Assembly (NCBI GenBank): GCA_965247255.1
Contig: CBDFGS010000012.1
Span: 558,001 to 622,000, forward strand
From: CBDFGS01 sp965247255
GTDB lineage: Bacteria; Chloroflexota; Dehalococcoidia; Lucifugimonadales; CAUZJF01
Length of the DNA: 64,000 bases
Direction: 5' to 3'
A program made the position numbers and the translations under genes. Below the pieces are notes generated by a model that was not told where the DNA came from, ran no database searches, and saw only the letters and a list, made by a program, of their open reading frames with translations. Shown here piece after piece: positions 50,040 through 59,443 of the stretch (positions are counted from its first letter, which is position 1; each line of letters opens with the position of its first letter).

Positions 50040-52487
50040 CTACTCCTCTCGCCTATCGTCAGCTTCCTCTGAGTCTTTGTCCTGGTCCGCGCTAAAGGCT
50101 CGGGCTGCCTCCGCCAGCTCCGCGAGGCGCTGCTCGACCATGAAGTGGACAGAGCCTTCGGGATAGGCGCCGTCCTCGGATGGCTCTCCCGCTGGCGCGC
50201 CCGTAAGGACTTCGATTCCCTCGTCTATGTTGGAAACCCCGTAAACGTGAAACCGCCTTCGTCGCACCGCCCTGACCACTTCCTCCTTCAGCACCAGGTG
50301 TATCAGATTGTCCTTCGGTAGCATAACCCCCTGCTTGCCCGTCAGACCCCTCGCTTTGCAAAGGTCGAAGAAGCCCTCGATCTTCTCGTTCGCGCCCCCG
50401 ATGGCCTGGACTTCGCCGTTCTGGTTCACCGAGCCGGTGACCGCTATCCCCTGGGCGATAGGCAGTTCGGAAAGCTGGGACAGGAGCGCGTACAGCTCGG
50501 TCGACGAGGCGCTGTCGCCGTCGACTTCGCTATATGTCTGCTCGAACCCGATACTTGCTGAAAGCGAGAGAGGCTTGTCGTAGCCGTATTTTCCCTGGAG
50601 ATAGCCGTTGAGGGTCATGAAACCCTTGTCGTGAATGTTTCCGCTGAGGCCGGTCTCCCGCTCGATGTTGGTCACTTGACCGCGGCCCAGCGACACTCTA
50701 GCTGTGATCCTGCTCGGCTTCCCAAAGGCGTAGTCTCCAAGCGACAGCACCGAGAGGCCGTTGACCTGTCCCACCGCCTCACCGTCAGTGGCGATCTGAA
50801 TCGTTCCCTCTTCTATCATCTCTTGCAGACGGTCTTCGGTGAGACTCGAGCGATACTTTTGCTGCTCTATGGCCTCCGTGACGTGTTCGCCCATCACGGA
50901 CTCGCTATCAGCCTTGCCGGCCCAGTAGTTGGCCTCGGTGATGATGTCGGCGACGTCCATGAACCTGGTCGTCAGCTTCTCTTGGTGCGACACCAGCCTG
51001 CTGGAGTAGTCGATGATCCCAGCCACCGCGGTCTTGTGAAATCGTCTCAGATCGCTGTCGCGGCACCGGGCCGCCACGAACGCTGCGTATTTGGACAGGT
51101 TCTCCGGCGTGCGGTCCATCAAGGTGTCGAAGTCCGCCGTAACCTTAAAGTATCTGCGGAAGTCCTCATCGTAGGCTTGAAGCATCCGGAGGACCTCCGG
51201 CGTGCCTACTACCACTATCTTTCCGCGATAATCGATCGGCTGCGGCCGGAGGCTGGTGGACGGCAAGGGGCTATACTGCTCCCCCATGTTCTCTATGCTG
51301 ATCTCCCCGCTCCTAAGAGTCCGCTTCAGCGTCTCCCATGAGAGGGGGCCTGCCAGCAGGTCTCGTGCCTGAAGCACCAGGAAGCCGCCGTTGGCGCGGT
51401 GAATCGCTCCGGCCTTGATCATCGTTAGATCTGTGGTGAGCGTACCTACGCGGGCTTTGTAGTCGATCCGGCCGAAGACGTTGTAGTAGGTCGGGCTGTA
51501 CTCGAAGACTACCGGGGCGCCCTCGCAGGACGAGTTGTCCACGATGTCGTTGACGCGGTACCTTACGAAGACTTCCTCCTCGCCTTCGCCGCCAAGGCCT
51601 GGAAAGCCTTGCGCCTGTGGTCCCTGTTCCTCTTTGGGCTTGAATATTGCCTGTTGCTCCACCATGTCCGTCTCTACCTGATCGAGATACGACACGACGG
51701 ACTGGTGCTCTCTATATTTCTCCTGGAGCTCGTCGATAATCGGGGCCAGCGTGAACCGCACAACCTCCCTGTCTACGGCCTTCGCCTGTTGTTGCGCCTC
51801 CTTGTCCAGCCTCCGGATCTCGGTCATCCCGTGCCCGATGGAATGCTGGACCTTGTCGGCCCCCTTTGTGATCCTGTCCCGATCAGCCTGGGGCAGGGCC
51901 TGGAACTCCTCCTGGCTCATCGGCTGGCCTTCATTGAGTGGCACTGGGGTGACTCCCAGCGGTGTTGAGGTGATCGCGAAGCCGGCCTCCCGGGCCATCT
52001 TCTCAATCTCGGCGGTCTTATCCTGCCGCCTTGACTGGATGTCCTTCATCACCTCTTCCATGCGGTGCGTGTATTCGTCGCTCTCGAAGGCCTTCGGGAT
52101 ATCGGCGCGGCACGAGCGCACCAGGTCATCCATATCGTTGGCGAGGTTGATCATCATTCCACAGGGTAGGCTTATGGCCACCGGTTGGAAGGGGTCCTGA
52201 AAGTTGTAGACGTAGCCCCAGTCGGATGGGATGGGCTTTTTCGCCGCTACCGCCTCTACGTAGGACCGAAGTGCGGTGTTCCTGCCGGTCCCCGGCCAGC
52301 CGGCAACGAACAGATTGAAGCCGGGCTCGTCGATGTCCAAGCCTAGCTCCAGCGCGCTCATCGCCCGCTCCTGGCCGATGGTGCCCTTGAGCGGCTCCAC
52401 CTCGTCTGTCGTCTCGAAGCCCAGGTCCTCCGGGCTGCAAGTCGCGGTGAGCTTTCTCGCCGTTACACGTAGATGAGCGATTCCCAT
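50040..52487 (-). CDS. Lon-like ATP-dependent protease (AAA + S16 domain)
   Basis: 815-residue protein of the LonB/'ATP-binding Lon-like' group. The N-terminal P-loop reads AGWPGTGRNT (near residue 65), a long coiled-coil insertion follows (residues ~130-290), then an AAA part with GGFLVLQARDLL, and the Lon protease domain with the catalytic Ser in DGDSASSTEL and Lys in GGANEKIEGFF. There is no N-terminal Lon substrate domain and no membrane segment. GAGGAGG sits 5 bp before ATG 52487. It is the last gene of an operon behind an antiporter and an FAD oxidoreductase. Confidence 0.9.
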   Translation of the reverse strand: MGIAHLRVTARKLTATCSPEDLGFETTDEVEPLKGTIGQERAMSALELGLDIDEPGFNLFVAGWPGTGRNTALRSYVEAVAAKKPIPSDWGYVYNFQDPFQPVAISLPCGMMINLANDMDDLVRSCRADIPKAFESDEYTHRMEEVMKDIQSRRQDKTAEIEKMAREAGFAITSTPLGVTPVPLNEGQPMSQEEFQALPQADRDRITKGADKVQHSIGHGMTEIRRLDKEAQQQAKAVDREVVRFTLAPIIDELQEKYREHQSVVSYLDQVETDMVEQQAIFKPKEEQGPQAQGFPGLGGEGEEEVFVRYRVNDIVDNSSCEGAPVVFEYSPTYYNVFGRIDYKARVGTLTTDLTMIKAGAIHRANGGFLVLQARDLLAGPLSWETLKRTLRSGEISIENMGEQYSPLPSTSLRPQPIDYRGKIVVVGTPEVLRMLQAYDEDFRRYFKVTADFDTLMDRTPENLSKYAAFVAARCRDSDLRRFHKTAVAGIIDYSSRLVSHQEKLTTRFMDVADIITEANYWAGKADSESVMGEHVTEAIEQQKYRSSLTEDRLQEMIEEGTIQIATDGEAVGQVNGLSVLSLGDYAFGKPSRITARVSLGRGQVTNIERETGLSGNIHDKGFMTLNGYLQGKYGYDKPLSLSASIGFEQTYSEVDGDSASSTELYALLSQLSELPIAQGIAVTGSVNQNGEVQAIGGANEKIEGFFDLCKARGLTGKQGVMLPKDNLIHLVLKEEVVRAVRRRRFHVYGVSNIDEGIEVLTGAPAGEPSEDGAYPEGSVHFMVEQRLAELAEAARAFSADQDKDSEEADDRREE

Positions 52488-52514
52488 CCCGTCCTCCTCA
52501 AGGACGACCCGTCC

Positions 52515-55415
52515 TCAGAGCGCCTCGTCCAATATCTGTACCAGGTGCTTGGGCCGTTTTCCGGTAGCGTGCTCTATCTGCTGGCGACAGGATACCCCTT
52601 CGCTGACCACGGCGAAATCTCCGGGCTGGGACCGTATCGCCGGAAGTAGTGTCTGTTCGGCAATCTGCAGTGAGACCTCGTAGTGCTCCTTCTCGAACCC
52701 GAATGAGCCGGCCATCCCGCAGCAGCCCGACGGAATCTCCTCGGGATCGCAGCCGGGGATGGACCGGAGCACCTCCATAGCCGGCTTCGTCCCTACCGTC
52801 GCCTTTTGGTGGCAGTGGCCGTGCATGAGCACCTTGCCCGGGCGGGCGGCAAACGTGCTTTGTTCATCGCCTTCGCGGCGAGCATGCAGAACGAACTCCT
52901 CGATGAGCATCGTGCTTTTGGACACCGCGGCCGCGGCTGAGTCGCCGCCGAGGAGATCGAGATACTCGTCGCGGAAGCTCAATATGCAGCTTGGCTCCAG
53001 GCCCACCACCTTTGCGCCCGCCTCGACGTACGGGCGGACCGTCTCGACGTTGGCCTGGGCGTTACGGCGCGCTTTTTCCATCATGCCGGCCGATAGCATC
53101 GGTCTTCCGCAGCACTTCGTATCTGGCACGACGACCTGGTATCCCAGTTTCTCCAACACGTGGGTCGCCGCCTTGCCCAGCTCCGGGTGGTTGTAGTCGG
53201 TGAACGTATCCGCGAAAAGCACAACCTGGCCCTTGGTCTCCGCGGCAAGCGGCGAGCCGCCTCTGGAGCGGAACCACTGCCGGAAGGTCTGGCTGGCGAA
53301 TGACGGGAGCTCACGCCGGCGGTCTATACCAGCGTACTCCTCGAGCATCTCCTTGAACGTCCGCGATCTCAAGGCCCAGTTGGACAGCGGCGCGAAGAAT
53401 GATCCCATCCGGTTGAGGGCGGACAAATTGCCGAACAAGCGGTTTCGAACGGGGAAGCCGTTGGTCTCGTGGTACCTGTTCAGGAATTCGTACTTCAGCT
53501 TGGCCATGTCCACGTTGGAGGGGCACTCACCCCTGCATCCCTTGCACTCCAGACACAGGTCCAGGACATCGTAGAGTCGGCGGCTGGTGAGCGAGTCTAC
53601 CGGCAAGGCGCCGGTCATCGCGGCTCGCAGGGCGTTGGCCCTTGCACGGGTCGTATGCTCTTCGTCGCGCGTCACCATATACGAGGGGCACATAGTCCCC
53701 GAAGTCACCTTCCGGCAAGCGCCCTGCCCGTTGCACATCTCTAGGGCAGCGGTGAACCCGCCCTCCGCCGCAAAAGCCAGGCCTGTGTCGATATCCAGCG
53801 AGGATTGGCCGGGGCCGGTCCGCAGGTTCTCCGTCATCGGAGGACTGTCGACGATCTTCCCGGGGTTCATGGTCCCGGCGGGGTCGAAAGCCTGTTTCAC
53901 CTCGCGAAAGGCCTCGTATATCTTGCTACCGAACATCTTCTCGATCCAGACGCTACGCACCAGGCCGTCGCCGTGCTCGCCGCTCATTGCGCCGCCGTAC
54001 TCCAGGACCAGGTCGCTCACGTCGCTGGCGATGGAGGCCATTCGGTCGACGCCATCCTGGAGCTTCAGGTCGATCAGGGGCCTGATATGAAGGCAGCCTA
54101 CGCTGGCGTGCCCGTAGAATCCCGCAGTCGTACCGTGCGAGCGGACCAGCTCGTCGAACCGTCTCACGTACTCCGGGAGCGCATCCGTCGGCACGGCCGT
54201 GTCCTCGACAAAAGGGAGAGGCTTGGAGGCGCCGGGCGCGTTCATCATCAGCCCCAGTCCGGCCTTGCGCACCGCCCACACCTTCGCCTGCTCCTCCGGG
54301 CGGACCACGCGGCGAATCGCGTACCCCAGCCCCTTCTTCGCCAGTCGTTTCTCGACCCGGTCCAGCTTGGCCGTGACCTCCTCGTCCGACTCCCCCGCGA
54401 CCTCGATCAGTAGAATGGCTGCCGGATCGCCCTCGACGAAGTCCATCATGCGGGAGTATTCGAGGCTGCTCCGAGCGCCCCGCAGGATCATGCGGTCGAC
54501 CAGCTCGACCGCTGCCGGGTCGAGGTCCAGGACGGCAACCGTCGCCTCCATCGATTCGATCAGCTCGTCGAACTGGACTACGCAAAGCGCCTTGGACCTC
54601 GGCTGCGGCACCAGCCTCAGCTTCGCCTCGGTGATCGCGGCGAGAGTCCCCTCTGAGCCCACCACGAAGCGGGCCATGTCGAATCCACCCTCGCCGAGCA
54701 ACTCGTCCAGGTTGTACCCCGATACACGCCGTTGGATCTTCGGGTACCTGGCTACGACCTCGTCTCGGTTGGCTTCCCCGATGGCAAGCAGCTTGCGGTA
54801 AATCTCGGACTCGAGATTGTCGCCGCGAGCCTTCGTCTCGAGGCCGCTTTCGTCGGCCGGCCCGAAGGTCGCGCGATCGCCGTTCGAAAGCACAACCTGG
54901 AGTTCTAGCACGTGATCGATGGTCTTACCCCATATGATGGAGTGTGCGCCGCAGGAGTTGTTGCCCAGAGCCCCACCCACGTTGCCGCGATTGCTGGTGC
55001 TCGGGTCGGGGGCGAAGTGCAACCCGGTGGGCGCTACCTGAAGGTTCAGTTCGTCGAGGATGATGCCGGGCTGGACGCTTACCCAGCCTTCAGCCGCGTT
55101 CGTTTCCAGCAAGCCTCTCATATACTTCGAGAAGTCGATGATGATGGCGTGCCCTACCGCCTGACCCGCCAGACTCGTGCCCCCGCCACGCGGCAAGACT
55201 GGGACCCGGCGCCTCGCTGCCGTCTCAATCACCGCCGCCACGTCGTCCGCATCCCTGGGAAGGACCACCCCAATCGGCTCGATCTGGTAGATGCTCGCGT
55301 CCGTGCTGTACAGCACGCGAGACATCGCGTCGAACCGCACCTCCCCGCCCACGACTCGGCGCAGCTCTTGCTCCAGGTCGGCTGTGTCGGACTTGGCGCC
55401 GACGCTGACCATCAC
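52515..55415 (-). CDS. FAD-linked oxidase fused to a CCG-type Fe-S domain (D-lactate/glycolate dehydrogenase-like)
   Basis: 966-residue fusion of GlcD-like and GlcF-like modules. FAD-binding PCMH domain at residues ~45-230 (VPVLPRGGGTSLAGQAVG), FAD-oxidase C-terminal domain to ~530, then ferredoxin motifs (CRKVTSGTMCPSY; CLECKGCRGECPSNVD) and two CCG domains (CCGRPMLSAGM, CCGMAGSFGFE). Such proteins oxidise 2-hydroxy acids and pass electrons towards quinone or heterodisulfide-like carriers. The start is GTG 55415 or ATG 55412; the latter forms a TGATG overlap with the antiporter stop, so the two are translationally coupled. Confidence 0.88.
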   Translation of the reverse strand: MMVSVGAKSDTADLEQELRRVVGGEVRFDAMSRVLYSTDASIYQIEPIGVVLPRDADDVAAVIETAARRRVPVLPRGGGTSLAGQAVGHAIIIDFSKYMRGLLETNAAEGWVSVQPGIILDELNLQVAPTGLHFAPDPSTSNRGNVGGALGNNSCGAHSIIWGKTIDHVLELQVVLSNGDRATFGPADESGLETKARGDNLESEIYRKLLAIGEANRDEVVARYPKIQRRVSGYNLDELLGEGGFDMARFVVGSEGTLAAITEAKLRLVPQPRSKALCVVQFDELIESMEATVAVLDLDPAAVELVDRMILRGARSSLEYSRMMDFVEGDPAAILLIEVAGESDEEVTAKLDRVEKRLAKKGLGYAIRRVVRPEEQAKVWAVRKAGLGLMMNAPGASKPLPFVEDTAVPTDALPEYVRRFDELVRSHGTTAGFYGHASVGCLHIRPLIDLKLQDGVDRMASIASDVSDLVLEYGGAMSGEHGDGLVRSVWIEKMFGSKIYEAFREVKQAFDPAGTMNPGKIVDSPPMTENLRTGPGQSSLDIDTGLAFAAEGGFTAALEMCNGQGACRKVTSGTMCPSYMVTRDEEHTTRARANALRAAMTGALPVDSLTSRRLYDVLDLCLECKGCRGECPSNVDMAKLKYEFLNRYHETNGFPVRNRLFGNLSALNRMGSFFAPLSNWALRSRTFKEMLEEYAGIDRRRELPSFASQTFRQWFRSRGGSPLAAETKGQVVLFADTFTDYNHPELGKAATHVLEKLGYQVVVPDTKCCGRPMLSAGMMEKARRNAQANVETVRPYVEAGAKVVGLEPSCILSFRDEYLDLLGGDSAAAAVSKSTMLIEEFVLHARREGDEQSTFAARPGKVLMHGHCHQKATVGTKPAMEVLRSIPGCDPEEIPSGCCGMAGSFGFEKEHYEVSLQIAEQTLLPAIRSQPGDFAVVSEGVSCRQQIEHATGKRPKHLVQILDEAL

Positions 55416-56701
55416 CCCGTCTCGGACGCGTCAGAGACGCGAAGCCCCGAGGCGTCGTTCCGGAATGATAAGGCAAGGATGGGAGGAGCAACTGCTGTAG
55501 TTATGATCGTCATCATTATGGCCACTCCATACAGGTCTGCCCCTAGAACGCCCTTGCTGATGCCGATTCCCGCCATGATGAGGGCCACCTCTCCCCTTGG
55601 AAGCATCCCCACGCCTATTCGCCATGCGCCCCTCCGGTTGAACCCCACCAGCAGTGCGGGCAGGCCGCTCCCGCCAACCTTCCCGACGACGGCAAATGCC
55701 GTGATCAACAGGCCGAACATCCAGACCCCCTCCAGAGACGAGAGGTCAACCAGCATGCCCATCACCACGAAGAAGACCGGCACAATAGCGTGGTAGACGC
55801 CGGTCATATGCTCTTCCAGGGTGTGCGCCAGCTCAGTCCCGGAGAGCGCGAGCCCGATCGAAAATGCGCCGATTATCATGGCGAGCCCGAAGCTCTCGGC
55901 CAGCCCCGCGGCGAACAGCGCCAGGGCAAGAGCGAGGGCGACGGCTGCGCCGCTGACCCTGAACGCCTGGAACGCCATCGATATGTGCTTCGAGAGCAGG
56001 ATGCCGGCCCCAGTGAGCGCTATCCAGAACCCAATCGTCTTTAGGGCGACCAGGCCGACCGACCCGGCCGAGAACTCTCCGGTGTCCGCCAGGCCGACTA
56101 CGATTGTCAGGATAAGGATCCCGACCACGTCGTCTAGCACGGCCGCTCCGAGCACCGTGACACCCTCGGGCGTGCCCAGGCGCCGCAGATCGCCGAGTAC
56201 CCTCACAGTTATGCCGATCGACGTCGCGGTAAGTACCGCCCCCACGAAGAGCGCCTCTACGTCGGTATAGCTGTCCGCAAAGCCGAACATGACGGTAAGC
56301 GTTACGCCGAAGCCGAAGGGCAGGACCACCCCTCCCAGGGCCACCACCGATGCAGGCCTCGCGTAGCGCAGGAATTGGCGCAGATCGGTTTCAAGTCCAG
56401 CCGTGAAAAGCAGCACGATTGAGCCGACCTGAGCGATGGACCACAGGGGCGCCGAGATCGGAATGGTGAATCCTCCGTGCCCCTCGCCAGCCTCAGTAAC
56501 CGGAGGGAAAAGCGCGCCCACAGCGGCTAAGTCCACCCCCCCGAGCGCGAACGGCCCTATCGCGATGCCTGCGGCCAGCTCCCCGAGGACCGCAGGCATC
56601 TTCAAGTACCGCTCGAAAAGCTCGCCTCCGAGCTTGGCGGCGACAAGGATCACAGCGAGTTGGAAGACGAGCCTGGTTACTGTGTCGGCGCCGTTCTCCA
56701 T
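55412..56701 (-). CDS. CPA2-family cation:proton antiporter
   Basis: 429-residue membrane protein with about 12 helices. The pattern LPAVLGELAAGIAIGPFALG, VLLFTAGLETDLRQF and GAVLTATSIGITVRVL plus the double-Asp ion site in AAVLDDVVGIL identifies the KefB/NapA-type monovalent cation:proton antiporters. There is no C-terminal RCK/TrkA domain, so it lacks the KefB nucleotide switch. It is the first gene of a three-gene operon with a strong promoter. Confidence 0.9.
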   Translation of the reverse strand: MENGADTVTRLVFQLAVILVAAKLGGELFERYLKMPAVLGELAAGIAIGPFALGGVDLAAVGALFPPVTEAGEGHGGFTIPISAPLWSIAQVGSIVLLFTAGLETDLRQFLRYARPASVVALGGVVLPFGFGVTLTVMFGFADSYTDVEALFVGAVLTATSIGITVRVLGDLRRLGTPEGVTVLGAAVLDDVVGILILTIVVGLADTGEFSAGSVGLVALKTIGFWIALTGAGILLSKHISMAFQAFRVSGAAVALALALALFAAGLAESFGLAMIIGAFSIGLALSGTELAHTLEEHMTGVYHAIVPVFFVVMGMLVDLSSLEGVWMFGLLITAFAVVGKVGGSGLPALLVGFNRRGAWRIGVGMLPRGEVALIMAGIGISKGVLGADLYGVAIMMTIITTAVAPPILALSFRNDASGLRVSDASETG

Positions 56702-56771
56702 AGTCAGTCGCTAACCTGTGGCTTCACGGTTTAGAACTTGTACCGTCTGGGGGTCGAGATCGAGCTAGGCC

Positions 56772-56800
56772 AGTATACGTATGACCTACGATAGCTTCAA
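56772..56800 (-). promoter_or_regulatory. Sigma70 promoter of the antiporter operon
   Basis: Minus-strand TTGAAG (56800-56795), a 17-bp spacer and TATACT (56777-56772), about 70 bp upstream of the antiporter ATG. Confidence 0.65.
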
Positions 56801-56817
56801 CACATGGGGGTCGGCCC

Positions 56818-56844
56818 AACAAAAGAGGCCTGCTCGGGCAGGCC
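56818..56844 (-). terminator. Intrinsic terminator after the GreA-fusion gene
   Basis: Minus-strand GGCCTGC-CCGA-GCAGGCC followed by TCTTTTGTT. It lies 82 bp beyond the stop codon and just upstream of the antiporter promoter. Confidence 0.75.
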
Positions 56845-56925
56845 CCGGAAAAAATCGCCCCTGAGACTGAGCACGAATCTCAGTAATTCGCCATCACTTC
56901 GATTGCATGCGTCTCAATGCCTCTA

Positions 56926-57735
56926 TCACGAGGTTACCTTGCCGACGCGGTACCGCAGCTTGCCCCTGGGAGTATCCACTTCGATCTCATCCTCTGTCCT
57001 CCGGCCGAGCAACGCCTTCCCTACGGGAGAGGCATCCGAGATCTTCTGCTCCAGCGGATTGGCCTCAGCGGCGCTCACCAGCGTGTACTTCGTCTCCCTG
57101 TTGGAGTCCATGTCCCTGAGGGTCACCTTCGCGCCGACCCCTATCGCCTGGGCCGGCTTGTTGCCTTGGCCTCTGACTATGACCGCGACCTTGAGGGTGC
57201 TCTCTATCTCCGCGATACGGGATTCGAGATGGCCGAGCTGCTCCCGAGCAGCTTCCAGCGGAGCATTCTCCCGCACGTCCTTGTCCGCCGCGGCCCGCTT
57301 GATCTCTGCCGCTATCGGCCCGCGCTCAGCCCGGAGCTTCTCGACGTCTTGCACCAGTCGGGAATGGCCGTCGCGTGTCAACTCGATCACTCGACGGGTC
57401 GTTTCTGATGCCTGCGTTCGCGATTTTCCTTTCGGGACCCTGATGTGCCGCGCAAGGTTCTGCTCAATAAGGCCTTCCTTCTTGGCAAACGTCAGGAACT
57501 TCCTGACCTCCTGGAGCCGCGCGGCGGCGTCGGCCGTACTTCCAGCCTTTGCGGCGTACTCACCGTAGTCCCCCACCTCGGGCGGGTGGATACCCAGGAT
57601 ATCCCGATCGGCCCCGAACCAGCTCACGAACCGGTTAAGCTCCTGGGGTGCTCCTGAGTCCTGGTTCTTGGCTCTCAGGTTCCCAAGGTACTGGGCTAAC
57701 GCATCATGCAAATTGGCTGTCTCGGATCGCGGCAC
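56926..57735 (-). CDS. GreA-like elongation factor with a recombinase-like N-terminal domain
   Basis: 269 residues. The C-terminal ~155 residues are GreA-like: a coiled coil with acidic residues (TRDGHSRLVQDVEKLRAERGPIAAEI) and the FKBP-like domain (LVSAAEANPLEQKISDASPVGKALLGRRTEDEIEVDTPRGKLRYRV). The first ~105 residues (LHDALAQYLGNLRAKNQDSG...VSWFG...EVRKFLTFAKKEGLIEQNLA) resemble the SAM-like core-binding domain of tyrosine recombinases, but no catalytic recombinase domain follows. Typical GreA has ~158 residues. It probably rescues backtracked RNA polymerase, with an extra DNA-binding function. GTG 57735 follows AAGGAG by 8 bp. Confidence 0.85.
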   Translation of the reverse strand: MPRSETANLHDALAQYLGNLRAKNQDSGAPQELNRFVSWFGADRDILGIHPPEVGDYGEYAAKAGSTADAAARLQEVRKFLTFAKKEGLIEQNLARHIRVPKGKSRTQASETTRRVIELTRDGHSRLVQDVEKLRAERGPIAAEIKRAAADKDVRENAPLEAAREQLGHLESRIAEIESTLKVAVIVRGQGNKPAQAIGVGAKVTLRDMDSNRETKYTLVSAAEANPLEQKISDASPVGKALLGRRTEDEIEVDTPRGKLRYRVGKVTS

Positions 57736-57787
57736 CTAAAAGCTCCTTAGATTTGTTTGAGGTCCGTTGTAACGCTACTCGCGCCCC

Positions 57788-57817
57788 ATGTTAGAGAAGG
57801 TCGCGCTCCGGTGTCAA
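57788..57817 (-). promoter_or_regulatory. Sigma70 promoter of the GreA-fusion gene
   Basis: Minus-strand TTGACA (57817-57812), an 18-bp spacer and TAACAT (57793-57788), 53 bp upstream of the start. Confidence 0.65.
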
Positions 57818-57965
57818 CGTATCCGAAACATAGCGGCGAGGTCAGGCGGGACCAGCCGGGTAGGGCGTACCTGACGAGAGCGCCCGGCAGGGCATGCGCC
57901 AGACAGGATGCTCAAACCAATCGAGCTGGTCGAGGCAGAAGATCTGCTGAAGGCGGAAAGGTCGG

Positions 57966-57995
57966 TTGACCGCCTGTTCGAATCGCGGATACAAT
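57966..57995 (+). promoter_or_regulatory. Promoter of tRNA-Asp
   Basis: TTGACC (57966-57971), an 18-bp spacer and TACAAT (57990-57995), 23 bp before the mature tRNA. Confidence 0.7.
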
Positions 57996-58018
57996 CTCAT
58001 TGACGGTAGTTGCAACGC

Positions 58019-58095
58019 GGCCCCGTGGTGTAGCGGTTTAACATATCGGCCTGTCAAGCCGAAGATCGCCGGTTCGAATCCGGTCGGGGTCGCCA
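58019..58095 (+). tRNA. tRNA-Asp (GTC)
   Basis: The acceptor stem GGCCCCG / CGGGGTC, the D arm GTGGTGTAGCGGTTTAACAT, the anticodon loop CCTGTCAAG with anticodon GTC, the T loop GTTCGAATC and an encoded CCA (58093-58095) all fold as expected. The discriminator base is G, as required for aspartate identity. Confidence 0.95.
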
Positions 58096-58450
58096 CTCAA
58101 GCCTTTTCGTTGGGTTTCGCATCCACAACGCTTCGCGTATGTTGTGAACGTTGGGCTATGGTATCCCGTGCGAACTCTCGAACTGCCGTCCAACACTGGG
58201 CCTAGTGCGACTCTGTTTGCGGTCGTACTATTGATTGGCATGCGGGTGCTGTTCGCGGCGGCGAGTGGCGGGTATCCGGGGTATGACATCGGAACCAAGC
58301 GAAACCCGTAATCGTGCAGCAGTAACACCGAACACTCGGCTGTCGGTGTTGCCTCTACACCAAGGCTCAGTGCGTCCGCCTGCTGACGTTAGCGCACTTC
58401 CAGCGATCTCAGCTTTGCGCGCGACCTAAGAAACACCCCAGCCACCGGTA
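58096..58450 (+). other. Intergenic stretch after tRNA-Asp
   Basis: No supported gene. A 47-codon plus-strand frame (GTG 58168 to TAA 58311) would encode one hydrophobic segment (LFAVVLLIGMRVLFAAA) but has no ribosome-binding site. No integrase or attachment-site duplicate is seen next to the tRNA. Confidence 0.4.
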
Positions 58451-59140
58451 TCAGTGAGCCTGCTCCGGAGGGAGGTACCGATAGCCGAACTCGCGCACGG
58501 TCTCGATGAGTCGTGGGTTTTCTGGGTCTACTTCTAGCTTCCGGCGTAGGTAGTATATGTACTGGCGCACGTTTATTGGGCCTCCTGGTTTGTCGCCCCA
58601 ACAGGCGTCAATGATTCGCTCCACCGGCAGAACTGCGCTGGCATTGAACGTCAGAAATTCCAGAAGGCGGAACTCCAGAGGCGTCAAGTCAACCTCTTGG
58701 CCTCGCGCAAACACCTTGTGACGTCGAGAGTCCACTGAAATCTCGGAATCTTGATACGAGTTATGGCCTCCAGTGGTAGCTCCCACTCTGCGAAGGACCG
58801 CTCTCACGCGGGCCATAAGCTCATTGTTGCCAAAAGGCTTGGCCAAGTAGTCATCGGCCCCACTATCTAGACCTTGTACTATCTGGTCTTCCTGGTCGAG
58901 TATAGTCAACATGATGACCGGTGTGTCCGAGACTTCGCGGATCCGCTTGAGCAACTCCCACCCGTTCATATTTGGCATGCGAACATCCAGGATCGCCAGG
59001 TCTGGCTGGGAAGAGAGGAACGCCTTCAGCCCTTCACTTCCGTCCCTGGCGGAAAGCACGGTATAGCCCTCACGACTCAGGCCCACACGCATCAACTCGC
59101 GAACGTCCTCGTCATCGTCAACGACCAAGATCGTAGTCAT
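58451..59140 (-). CDS. OmpR/PhoB-type response regulator
   Basis: 229 residues. Receiver domain 1-120 with DDDED acidic pocket, phospho-acceptor D52 in LAILDVRMP, and the conserved Lys in YLAKPFG; winged-helix DNA-binding domain ~130-225 (VDLTPLEFRLLEFL ... NVRQYIYYLRRKLE ... TVREFGYRY). No sensor kinase is adjacent, so it is an orphan here. An ATTATA (minus-strand TATAAT, 59229-59224) lies 84 bp upstream of the ATG. Confidence 0.93.
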   Translation of the reverse strand: MTTILVVDDDEDVRELMRVGLSREGYTVLSARDGSEGLKAFLSSQPDLAILDVRMPNMNGWELLKRIREVSDTPVIMLTILDQEDQIVQGLDSGADDYLAKPFGNNELMARVRAVLRRVGATTGGHNSYQDSEISVDSRRHKVFARGQEVDLTPLEFRLLEFLTFNASAVLPVERIIDACWGDKPGGPINVRQYIYYLRRKLEVDPENPRLIETVREFGYRYLPPEQAH

Positions 59141-59443
59141 GCTGCAGGTTCACCTCGGTTCATACTGGGTCCACTATCCATCCGCAGCCATACGGATGAT
59201 GAGAACACCGCAAATCTAACGCGATTATAACAATTCGCTATGGGCAATTCTAATGTCGATTATGGTACGCTTCGCTCTAACCACCGTGTTATTACCTACT
59301 TCGATTTGTATGGTCGCAATGGGTTGCTGCTGGTATTAGCACACTCTCCGTTCCGCAGATCTCGGGTTACAATCCGCGGGCGCTGACGTGGTGCTTCGGG
59401 TACCAAACCACCAACAGACAAGAAAAAGTGAGGAGAGACTCCA
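59141..59443 (+). other. Intergenic region upstream of the exported Ca-binding-repeat protein
   Basis: Shared by the divergent response regulator and the exported protein. It contains one copy of the 123-bp repeat (59262-59384). No small gene is evident. Confidence 0.5.
59262..59384 (+). repeat. 123-bp upstream repeat, copy 1
   Basis: Matches 63561-63683 over 123 bp with six substitutions and no gaps, from ATGGTACGC to GGCGCT. It ends 59 bp before the start codon of an exported protein. The block TCGGGTTACAATCCG near its end contains a possible -10 box (TACAAT). Confidence 0.92.

Noticed and set aside
57736..58095. Integrated element at tRNA-Asp, prompted by the recombinase-like domain of the neighbouring GreA fusion
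   Set aside because: That protein has no recombinase catalytic domain, the tRNA 3' end is not duplicated in the window, and the flanking genes look chromosomal.
58038..58328. Minus-strand frame ending in DPDRIRTGDLRLDRPIC
   Set aside because: This is the translation of the antisense of tRNA-Asp and a frequent false gene.
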